From positions 1 to 10,966 of the forward strand of contig CAKUKR010000079.1 of NCBI GenBank assembly GCA_934663645.1: DNA of 10,966 nt, given 5' to 3'. Each line of letters opens with the position of its first letter. The first letter of the stretch is position 1. The DNA is from an uncultured Muribaculaceae bacterium. Its GTDB lineage: Bacteria > Bacteroidota > Bacteroidia > Bacteroidales > Muribaculaceae. The position numbers were made by a program, and so were the translations under genes. Below are positions 1 to 6,054 of the stretch, in pieces. Under the pieces are notes generated by a model that searched no databases, had not been told where the DNA came from, and saw only the letters and a program-made list of their open reading frames with translations.

Positions 1-326
1 GGATGCTCGCGCATGAACGCCAGCAGCGGCCGCGTCCATCCGGGGGTGACCTCGACATCGGAATTGAGCAGCAGCGAGTACTTGTAGCCCGCCTCGCGTA
101 TGGCGCGGTTGTACCCCTCGGCAAAGCCGTAGTTGCGGTCCAGGCGAATGATGCGTATCTGCGGCATCTCGCGCTGCATCCACGCTACAGACCCGTCGTC
201 CGACCCGTTGTCGGCTACTATCAGGTCGGTGTCCTCGTCTATGGTATGTTCCGCCGCCGTGGGGAGGAACTGTTTCAGCAGCGACACGCCGTTCCAGTTG
301 AGTATTATTACTGCGAGTTCTTTCAT
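1..326 (-). CDS. Family 2 glycosyltransferase, N-terminal part (runs off the window)
   Basis: This is the first 108 residues of a GT-A fold glycosyltransferase of family 2; the rest lies beyond base 1. The protein begins MKELAVIILNWNG, the usual first strand and nucleotide-sugar loop. It continues with VADNGSDDGS (about 37-46), NYGFAEGYNRAI (65-76) and LLLNSDVEVTPGW (86-98), where the NSD stands in for the metal-binding DxD. Such enzymes move a sugar from a nucleotide-sugar donor to a glycan, lipid or protein acceptor at the cytoplasmic face of the membrane; the acceptor cannot be told from this fragment. The ATG at 326-324 overlaps the mtaB stop as ATGA, so the two genes are cotranscribed and probably translationally coupled. 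The family assignment is firm and the substrate is unknown. Confidence 0.9.
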   Translation of the reverse strand, partial: MKELAVIILNWNGVSLLKQFLPTAAEHTIDEDTDLIVADNGSDDGSVAWMQREMPQIRIIRLDRNYGFAEGYNRAIREAGYKYSLLLNSDVEVTPGWTRPLLAFMREH

Positions 327-1636
327 TTTACAACGGCATTTATCATGTCAGGGTTCTGTGCATCCGCCCCTTGCAGGCGAGCCGGGGTGACGGTGTTGAT
401 GAGTTTCGCGTCGAGCGGCGCACTGACACGCAGGTAGTTGTCCGTCAGCCCGTGCATACGCCCGCCGGCGTGTGCACTCTCCCACAGCACTGTGCGCACA
501 GTGCCCGTCATCGAGGCGATGAACGACTGCAGCTTCCTTTCAGAGAGCGCGTTGAGCGCAACCACGCGCAGGTTCTTCTCATGCTGGTCCACCGCGCCGC
601 CCAGGTGCAGCGCCGCCGTGCCGGGACGCTCGCTGTATGGGAACACGTGCATCCGCGTCACCGGCAGCGACTCCACAAACCGGTATGACTTTTCCCACTC
701 CGCCGCGTCCTCGCCGCGTGCGCCGGTCATGATGTCGATGCCGATGAACGCATCAGGCAGCTCGCTGCGCACCGTGGCTATGCGGTCGGCAAACAAGCGC
801 GTGTCGTAGCGGCGGTTCATCAGCCGCAGCACCTTGTCAGAGCCGGACTGCAGCGGTATGTGGAAATGCGGCATGAACGCCCGCGACTCATGCGCCACCC
901 AGCGTATTATCTCCGGGGTGAGCAGGTTAGGCTCAATCGACGATATGCGGAAGCGGTCTATCCCCTCCACAGCGTCGAGAGCGCGTATCAGGTCGAAGAA
1001 TGTGTGTTCCGTCCCCTTGCCGTAATCGCCTATGTTCACGCCTGTTATCACTATCTCGCGGCCGCCGGCTGCGGCTGCCTGACGGGCCTGCGCCACGATG
1101 TCGGCGACAGAGCCGCTGCGGCTGCGCCCGCGTGCGTACGGTATGGTGCAGTAGGTGCAGAAATAGTCGCAACCGTCCTGCACCTTCAGGAAATAGCGCG
1201 TGCGGTCGCCGCGCTCGCACGAGGGCATGAACGGCGTGCCGGCATCCATGGGCGACACATCGACTATCGGGTGGCGCATCTCGAGCCAGGTGTCGAGGTA
1301 TTGCGCTATGCGCAGCTTGTCATTCGCGCCTACCACTATGTCCACCCCCTCGATGGATGCCACCTCCTCGCTCTTCAGCTGCGCATAGCAGCCGGTGACG
1401 ATGATGACCGCCTCGGGGTACTGACGGGCCAGCCGCTTGATGAGGTGACGCCCCTTCTTGTCTGCCGTTTCCGTGACCGAACAGGTGTTGACCACACACA
1501 CGTCAGGCGTGTCGCCCTCTGCGGCACGCGATATGCCCCTCTCCGCGAGCATCTTGCCCACAGTCGAGGTCTCCGCAAAATTGAGTTTGCAACCGAGCGT
1601 GTAATAAGCGGCAGTGAGGCAGTCCTTCTTTTCCAT
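323..1636 (-). CDS. mtaB: tRNA (N6-L-threonylcarbamoyladenosine(37)-C2)-methylthiotransferase MtaB
   Basis: This radical-SAM enzyme adds a methylthio group to t6A at position 37 of ANN-decoding tRNAs, giving ms2t6A. Counting from the chosen start (437 aa), the N-terminal MTTase domain supplies the second Fe-S cluster through C16 (TLGCKLN), C52 (NTCSV) and C83 (TGCYAQ). The radical-SAM core carries the CxxxCxxC motif C156, C160, C163 (DGCDYFCTYC). A C-terminal TRAM-like region follows. TLGCKLNFAET and the length fit MtaB better than MiaB or RimO. An in-frame ATG ten codons upstream (1666) is possible. I prefer 1636 because a TAnnTTTG box at 1642-1649 would start transcription downstream of 1666, and because the MTTase fold begins just after it. 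The stop overlaps the start of the glycosyltransferase. Confidence 0.93.
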   Translation of the reverse strand: MEKKDCLTAAYYTLGCKLNFAETSTVGKMLAERGISRAAEGDTPDVCVVNTCSVTETADKKGRHLIKRLARQYPEAVIIVTGCYAQLKSEEVASIEGVDIVVGANDKLRIAQYLDTWLEMRHPIVDVSPMDAGTPFMPSCERGDRTRYFLKVQDGCDYFCTYCTIPYARGRSRSGSVADIVAQARQAAAAGGREIVITGVNIGDYGKGTEHTFFDLIRALDAVEGIDRFRISSIEPNLLTPEIIRWVAHESRAFMPHFHIPLQSGSDKVLRLMNRRYDTRLFADRIATVRSELPDAFIGIDIMTGARGEDAAEWEKSYRFVESLPVTRMHVFPYSERPGTAALHLGGAVDQHEKNLRVVALNALSERKLQSFIASMTGTVRTVLWESAHAGGRMHGLTDNYLRVSAPLDAKLINTVTPARLQGADAQNPDMINAVVK

Positions 1637-1641
1637 AGGCA

Positions 1642-1649
1642 CAAAGTTA
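1642..1649 (-). promoter_or_regulatory. Probable -7 promoter box of mtaB
   Basis: The minus strand reads TAACTTTG, an exact match to the Bacteroidetes -7 consensus TAnnTTTG. A recognisable -33 TTG is not seen at 19-21 bases; the nearest is a degenerate GTTTC around 1670-1674. Transcription would begin about 4-8 bases downstream, at or just before the ATG at 1636, so the mRNA would be leaderless or nearly so. Confidence 0.5.
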
Positions 1650-1748
1650 ACAATAAATCGGCACATACGGAAACGCCCGTGCCGCGCTGCCCCGAAAGCG
1701 CTGAAAAGTTTTTGACGGTGTTATTCCCCTCCGACTTATCCCGGGTAC

Positions 1749-1845
1749 AGTAGGGACACGGCGTGCCGTGTCCGAAGGGCGGCGAGTGTGTATGTTGTTG
1801 AATTGCACTAACTTGGATGCGGACACGGCACGCCGTGTCCCTACT
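1749..1845. repeat. Head-to-head palindromic intergenic repeat, copy 1
   Basis: Two 26-base arms (1749-1774 and 1820-1845) are perfect inverted repeats of each other across a 45-base spacer. Each arm contains its own hairpin: GGACACGGC, then two bases (GT or AC), then GCCGTGTCC, with an outer GTAGG/CCTAC flank. The structure can fold as two small hairpins or one long cruciform, like a REP/BIME pair or a non-coding miniature element. It sits between the end of the SDR gene (1901) and the mtaB promoter. No open reading frame of interest lies in 1667-1900, and nothing else was recognised there. It may act as a terminator or insulator between two minus-strand units; that role is inferred. A second copy lies at 5839-5932. 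Confidence 0.9.
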
Positions 1846-1900
1846 TGCTGACAGTACAATCGTCTGAAAACTGAGAGCCACAAACCCATTTCTCGAAGCG

Positions 1901-2650
1901 TCACCGTCCGCAAAGCGCGTCGGCAATCGCCGCCATGCGCACCCACACGCGGTCAGGCACCATACGCCACAGCGACACCACCGGCCGCCACCGCCAGTCC
2001 ACCACTGCCACGCGCTCGCGGCGGACTATCGCCCGTATGATTTGCGAAAGCACCCTGCCGACGGTCATCTCCATGGGATAGCCCTTGCCCTCGTGCAGCA
2101 GCGGCGTCCGCACCCACCCGGGGCGTATGTCGGTAAACGATATGCCGGCTCTTTCAGCACGCGACAGCTGCTCCATCGCCGTCAGGTATGTCGAGGCGAA
2201 CCGCTTGGAGGCGGAATATGCAGACATCCTCCCGATCCCCTTCGTCCCCGCTATCGACGTGACGGCTGCTATGTGTCCGCGCACGCCGTGGTCGCGCATC
2301 CATCGGTATGCTGCGCTCACCATACGCGCAAACCCCACGGCGTTGGTCTCCGTGATTTCCGCCTCGCGTTCCGGCGACAGCGAGGGATTGTCATAGCCGA
2401 TGCCGGCAACGTGTATGTAATAGTCCATGCCGCCGACCTCCCTGGCAAGAGCGCAGAGACGGCCAGCGGCATCAGTGTCTGTTATGTCTATCTCCGCCAC
2501 GGCGACGTTGCCAGGATATTTCTCCTGCAACTCGCGCAGCGGCGCGGTGCGGCGGGCTGCCACGCCGAGGCACACTCCGCGTGAGGCGAAAGCCTCCGCC
2601 AATGCCAGCCCTATGCCTGACGATGCCCCGACGATTACGACCCGCTTCAT
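1901..2650 (-). CDS. Short-chain dehydrogenase/reductase (SDR) family oxidoreductase
   Basis: This is a 249-residue classical SDR with a Rossmann fold for NAD(P)H. The nucleotide-binding motif GASSGIG is at residues 8-14, and DITD (55-58) contacts the adenine ring. HVAGIG (80-85) replaces the usual NNAG. The catalytic tetrad is N103, S132, Y145 and K149 (YSASK). The R34 region after the second strand (AARR) suggests NADP(H) preference. The substrate cannot be told. The C-terminal part (about 205-249) is basic and Trp-rich (VVDWRWRPVVSLWRM), perhaps membrane-associated. The start is supported by AAAGGGTG just upstream. The gene begins 13 bases after the stop of the small lipoprotein, so it may be the last gene of the protease unit. 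Its high GC content resembles the core genome rather than the lipoproteins. Confidence 0.9.
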   Translation of the reverse strand: MKRVVIVGASSGIGLALAEAFASRGVCLGVAARRTAPLRELQEKYPGNVAVAEIDITDTDAAGRLCALAREVGGMDYYIHVAGIGYDNPSLSPEREAEITETNAVGFARMVSAAYRWMRDHGVRGHIAAVTSIAGTKGIGRMSAYSASKRFASTYLTAMEQLSRAERAGISFTDIRPGWVRTPLLHEGKGYPMEMTVGRVLSQIIRAIVRRERVAVVDWRWRPVVSLWRMVPDRVWVRMAAIADALCGR

Positions 2651-2663
2651 CTACACCCTTTCA

Positions 2664-3239
2664 TTACTGCTTGGGGTAATGGTTTATAACGATGGTTGTG
2701 CCAAAATACCAGTATCGATTCCAGTCGCTGCCTTCATTCCCATTTTCAGTGTCAGCGTCTATGTCGAGATCGATATGCAGTTTTCGTATGGTATAGTTCT
2801 TGTTTTCAGGGAAATGCACTTTGAGCATCGACGCGCCGTCATAATTGCGTGTTGTACGCTCAAGCATGTAGTCGCCCCATTTCCATTTGCCGTCACCGAC
2901 TTGCTCTATTTTGTGGTTGTTCTCCCACTCATACACAGCACCCTTGTCGATGCGTACTCTGATAGGCTTCCATTGGTAGAACTCCGCAGGGTACTGGTTA
3001 GGCTCGAGTACGACTGCGTCTTCAAACTCATCTGTTTGCCGGGACAATGTCACTTCCGTTTCAAAATCCTGCTCTGTGTAGTCGATGTTGTTTGATTCGC
3101 TGCTCGTACCCATATAGTATACTGCAGCATACCCCCATGGCGGACGAAAACCATTATTCTCATCATCGCAAGAACTGAAAAGCCCAGCGAACAATGTCAG
3201 CATTGATGCAGACAACATGGTTAATGCTATTCGTTTCAT
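2664..3239 (-). CDS. Small lipoprotein, paralogue of the N-terminal half of its upstream neighbour
   Basis: This is a 191-residue predicted lipoprotein of unknown function. A charged start (MKR), a hydrophobic stretch and the lipobox FSSC (C24) are followed at once by DDEN, an acidic stretch typical of Bacteroidetes surface lipoproteins. Residues about 80-191 align by eye with residues 80-187 of the upstream lipoprotein. Shared blocks are YPxE-YQW, GA-Y, VGDGKWKWGDY against IGENEWRKGDY, LKVHFPENKNYTI against LRVHLPENTGYTV, and a closing HYP. The alternating hydrophobic pattern suggests a beta-sandwich. The ATG at 3239 was chosen because the longer frame begins with TTG at 3263 and this ATG puts the signal peptide at the N-terminus. 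It starts 25 bases after the upstream stop. Inhibitor, binding partner or adhesin are all possible. Confidence 0.85.
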   Translation of the reverse strand: MKRIALTMLSASMLTLFAGLFSSCDDENNGFRPPWGYAAVYYMGTSSESNNIDYTEQDFETEVTLSRQTDEFEDAVVLEPNQYPAEFYQWKPIRVRIDKGAVYEWENNHKIEQVGDGKWKWGDYMLERTTRNYDGASMLKVHFPENKNYTIRKLHIDLDIDADTENGNEGSDWNRYWYFGTTIVINHYPKQ

Positions 3240-3264
3240 AACGATATATTTGTCAACAACCAAC

Positions 3265-4527
3265 TCAATAGTCCTTCAAATTTATGCCGGTATTGCCGTA
3301 GTGCATGGAAATGGATGAAATGCGGTCATTCCATGAGTTCGAAGAGTGCATGCACGGCACATTCTTCAGGTTGCCCACACAGGTTCTGCGGTTTTCGGAG
3401 GTTGCTATGAAACTGATTCTGTGCTTTGTTCTGTCATTGTCTCCATAGTTGTAGTTTTTATCCTCCCACACAGTCAGCACAAAGCAAATATCCGACGAAG
3501 AGCCTTCGTATGCCACTGCCAATGACGACACCTTGTCATTCAACCCAACATTTTCCATATCGGGGACATCCAAGAATAAGTCATAGTCTGAACCGAAATT
3601 ACCCCAAAAGCGGGTATCGGTGTAATACTTGTCATCAAAAAGAATGGCAAAACCCTTATCTGTATCTCTCATGTTGGCAAACGCGCTGCCTTCGGAAGCG
3701 TATGTGCCAACACCGGTATTGCCAGTTCCTTCCGACCTCGTTGGTGCTTCGCCGCGCAACAGTTTGCGCAGCTTCTTGTCAGACTTCATATCCTCGCTGT
3801 CAAACAGATATACCATATCCCCGATGACAACGGTCTCTATATCATCTCGGTTGGCAAGGCTTGCCATAAGCTCGGCAGTCTGTGCATCCTCGTAGACCAT
3901 ATTGCCGTTTTCATCTTCCGACACCGCAGACTCGTAGGTGTGCTTCTTGTACCGTATCTTCGTAGTATCCTGCGGATAGTGCTTTATTTGAATAATACAA
4001 TAAGCCCAACGATAATCTGTGCCTGAACCAGACTCATTTTTCGTTAATACCTCTATATGCACTTCGATATTGCACACTGTATAGCCTGTATTTTCCGGCA
4101 GATGAACACGCAGGTACGTCACACCGTCACGGATGACTTTGGTAAACGTATAGTCACCTTTTCGCCATTCGTTTTCACCGATTTTTTCAACAGGAGCATA
4201 GTAATTAGCGTCCTCGTAGTATGTAGCTCCATTATTTATGTATGCCTCCGCAGCTTCCCATTGATAATACTCGTCAGGATAATTATCAGGATTGATCTCG
4301 AAGTTCCCATACAGTCCTCCGCCTTCTTTGTTATACCCTATCGGAATTTCGATGTCCTGGGCATGATAGTCTTCCACTATGTATGTGTTGTTTTTAGCAG
4401 GCGTTCCCAACAGATCCGTATCAGGAGGACAAGGAGCTGGATTTGGCTCGTCATCGCACGAGTTGAATGTCAACACCGCCATAAAACAAGCAAGTACAAG
4501 ACTTGCAAAACTGGATATTCTGCTCAT
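3265..4527 (-). CDS. Lipoprotein with a duplicated N-terminal domain and a probable beta/gamma-crystallin C-terminal domain
   Basis: This is a 420-residue predicted surface lipoprotein; the lipobox is FNSC (C24) followed by DDEP. Residues about 78-185 are the same domain as in the small lipoprotein downstream. Residues about 190-265 (acidic and polar, with VVIGDMVYLFDSEDM) are not recognised. From about 290 to 410 two Greek-key-like motifs end in GLNDKVSSLAV (NDKVSS at 330-335) and SWNDRISSISM (NDRISS at 400-405). Both match the N/D-N/D-X-X-S/T-S calcium-binding signature of beta/gamma-crystallins. The longer frame starts with TTG at 4533, so the ATG at 4527 is preferred. It begins two bases after the stop of the C10 protease, which implies coupled translation. 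That fold also occurs in a Streptomyces metalloprotease inhibitor, so an inhibitory or protective role is plausible but unproven. Confidence 0.85.
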   Translation of the reverse strand: MSRISSFASLVLACFMAVLTFNSCDDEPNPAPCPPDTDLLGTPAKNNTYIVEDYHAQDIEIPIGYNKEGGGLYGNFEINPDNYPDEYYQWEAAEAYINNGATYYEDANYYAPVEKIGENEWRKGDYTFTKVIRDGVTYLRVHLPENTGYTVCNIEVHIEVLTKNESGSGTDYRWAYCIIQIKHYPQDTTKIRYKKHTYESAVSEDENGNMVYEDAQTAELMASLANRDDIETVVIGDMVYLFDSEDMKSDKKLRKLLRGEAPTRSEGTGNTGVGTYASEGSAFANMRDTDKGFAILFDDKYYTDTRFWGNFGSDYDLFLDVPDMENVGLNDKVSSLAVAYEGSSSDICFVLTVWEDKNYNYGDNDRTKHRISFIATSENRRTCVGNLKNVPCMHSSNSWNDRISSISMHYGNTGINLKDY

Positions 4528-4529
4528 AA

Positions 4530-5675
4530 TCAATATGCTGTTATATAGATTATCTTCAAATTCTTTCTATACTGTTTGTCAGTTTTAGTATCTCCAATTA
4601 AGCTGCGGTCAACCCAACAATTAGAAGAAGAACCCCATCCCCAGTTGTTGTGGAACTCAACTTTGCCATCAACTTGTTGCCAGCCATCGATTACCCATGC
4701 ATGACCTCCACCGCTGCCGTCTCCTCTTACGATTTGAGGTATTTTTCTAACAGCTACATTTTGGTGCAGTTTTGTCAAATCTATACTCTCGCTGAAAGTG
4801 CAGGTATAACCCAAATCCAGCAAGTAGTGATATGCAGCTTTTATCGATGAGCCAGATTGGTGTCCGAATTTTATTTGACAACACAGAGCCACCTCATGAA
4901 AAAAAGAGGCAACTTGATTTCTAATTTCTGGATCCAAATCTGAAGCATCTGGCTTAGATGTCATTTCTTCAAATGGCAAATCTTTGTTGCCGTAGAATGT
5001 GCCGGAAAAACGCTTGCAATAAGCTATTGTCTGCGCAGTCGCCGTCGTTACACAACCTACCGCACATCTCCATTTACCATCACATTTGGAACACAAGCAC
5101 TTTGGCGCGCACATATTGTACGGAAAATGCTGATGCCATTCTGTGCGGAGAAGCGGACCTATTATGCGGTTGATATTGGGATCTAATTGCCAAATAGAGT
5201 CGCGAGGCTGTGTGCCGGCATCGATTATGCCGCCGGCTGCATACGGCACTGCCCCGATCATGCCGGCAAGCCCTTTGTTCTCGACAGTGTCGGTGATTAC
5301 GCCGTTGTCGGTGTATAGATACACCCCTTCTGCCTTGGGGTGAGTGCAGATGTATGCGTAGCCTCTTCTGCCATCAAGCTCAAAATCGGCACGTGCGATT
5401 TCAAATGTCGTGGTTTCATCTCCAGCACTGCGGGTGTCAGAACTGATTTCGCTGACACCGTCACCGCTGATTGTGTAGTAGTGCCGCTCGATATTGCGAA
5501 CATCAACGCCGGCAAGGATGTTTCGTGTGCCGGTTTTGCGTTTGGCGCAATACTGGTTCAGCAAGACGCTCACCGGGTCTTGCGAGAAGTCTTCCCCTTT
5601 GGACGGGATGTCGTCCTTGGCACAGGATGCGAGCATCAATGCCGCAATGCCTGTAAGGAGTACCTTTTTTCTCAT
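4530..5675 (-). CDS. C10 family (streptopain/SpeB-like) cysteine protease lipoprotein
   Basis: This is a 381-residue secreted papain-fold protease precursor. The lipobox LASC (C18) predicts lipid anchoring outside the cytoplasm. A SpeB-like propeptide (about 30-165) includes ADFELDGRRGYAYI and VYLYTDNG. The catalytic domain opens with LLRTEWHQHFPYN (175-187). The catalytic cysteine is C208 in VGCVTTATAQ, the histidine is H325 in GGGHAWVIDGW, and the NNWGWG motif (343-348) supplies the supporting Asn/Trp. Length and order fit family C10, known from SpeB, interpain and the B. fragilis Bfp enzymes. Unusually, the stretch before the nucleophile is cysteine-rich (C189, C193, C195, C198, C204). Two related lipoprotein genes follow directly. 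The gene has its own promoter at 5704-5735. The protease family is clear; the target is unknown. Confidence 0.93.
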   Translation of the reverse strand: MRKKVLLTGIAALMLASCAKDDIPSKGEDFSQDPVSVLLNQYCAKRKTGTRNILAGVDVRNIERHYYTISGDGVSEISSDTRSAGDETTTFEIARADFELDGRRGYAYICTHPKAEGVYLYTDNGVITDTVENKGLAGMIGAVPYAAGGIIDAGTQPRDSIWQLDPNINRIIGPLLRTEWHQHFPYNMCAPKCLCSKCDGKWRCAVGCVTTATAQTIAYCKRFSGTFYGNKDLPFEEMTSKPDASDLDPEIRNQVASFFHEVALCCQIKFGHQSGSSIKAAYHYLLDLGYTCTFSESIDLTKLHQNVAVRKIPQIVRGDGSGGGHAWVIDGWQQVDGKVEFHNNWGWGSSSNCWVDRSLIGDTKTDKQYRKNLKIIYITAY

Positions 5676-5703
5676 AGAATTACTTTGGTATTTTATTTGT
5701 CCG

Positions 5704-5735
5704 CAAAGATAGTAAGATTTTTCAAACCGCCAAAA
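5704..5735 (-). promoter_or_regulatory. Promoter of the C10 protease-lipoprotein unit
   Basis: The minus strand shows a -33 element TTTTG (5735-5731), a 19-base spacer, and a -7 element TATCTTTG (5711-5704), matching the Bacteroidetes primary-sigma promoter TTG-N19-21-TAnnTTTG. Transcription should start near 5697-5700, giving a leader of roughly 22-25 bases before the ATG at 5675. No comparable promoter was noticed in the short gaps between the four genes that follow. Confidence 0.75.
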
Positions 5736-5838
5736 TAATCAGCTAAATAAAATTCAAGCAGCGTTGCCGCGATTAAAATCCGCAGCACCATCATGCGCAG
5801 ACACACCGCGTCAGTTCCCAACCGATTTGCGCTGCCAA

Positions 5839-5932
5839 AGTAGGGACACGGCGTGCCGTGTCCGCAGCGAAGTCATTATAAATCAACCAATTGTGTATGC
5901 CGTCATTCGGACATGGCACGCCGTGTCCCTAC
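5839..5932. repeat. Head-to-head palindromic intergenic repeat, copy 2
   Basis: The left arm (5839-5864) is identical to the left arm of copy 1. The right arm (5908-5932) is its inverted copy with one mismatch (T at 5914). The spacer is 43 bases, close in length to that of copy 1 (45) but different in sequence. As in copy 1, each arm is itself a hairpin with nine-base half-sites around a two-base centre. It lies downstream of the queA terminator and upstream of the protease promoter. Conserved arms with unconserved spacers suggest that the arms, or the folded shape, are what is maintained or mobilised. Confidence 0.9.
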
Positions 5933-5988
5933 ACTGCCGGGGACATATCGAGCGCAGTATGATGACATTGGGCATACAGTATCAATGC

Positions 5989-6028
5989 AAAACGAGGCGG
6001 CGTGCGTTAAATTCGCACACCGCCTCGT
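5989..6028 (-). terminator. Rho-independent terminator of the ftsX-queA operon
   Basis: The stem pairs 5992-6000 with 6020-6028 (eight G/C-rich pairs, CGAGGCGG, plus A-T). After one mismatch (6001/6019), five more pairs follow (6002-6006 with 6014-6018), and the loop is seven bases. Read on the minus strand the hairpin is followed by TTTT. It ends 27 bases after the queA stop, as expected for an operon terminator. The T-run is short, but the stem is strong. Confidence 0.8.
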
Positions 6029-6054
6029 ATATTTATCAGAATTGGCACAACAGG

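Larger units (their letters stand above)
5676..6054. other. Gene-free region between the queA end and the protease start
   Basis: This 379-base stretch holds no convincing gene. Read on the plus strand it contains the promoter of the C10 protease (5704-5735), about 100 bases of unassigned sequence (5736-5838), copy 2 of the palindromic repeat (5839-5932), about 55 unassigned bases, and the terminator hairpin of the queA operon (5989-6028). Confidence 0.8.

Noticed and set aside
860..1753. Long plus-strand frame opposite mtaB
   Set aside because: It is the antisense shadow of a firmly identified gene in GC-rich DNA and has no recognisable motif.
1787..1794. TGTGTATG shared by the spacers of the two repeat copies (also 5892-5899)
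   Set aside because: Eight bases at different distances from the arms (38 and 53 from the left end); probably chance.
5693..5794. A 33-residue minus-strand frame (starting MMVLRILIAATLL) in the gap before the protease
   Set aside because: It overlaps the protease promoter, has no recognisable start context, and the length is easily reached by chance.
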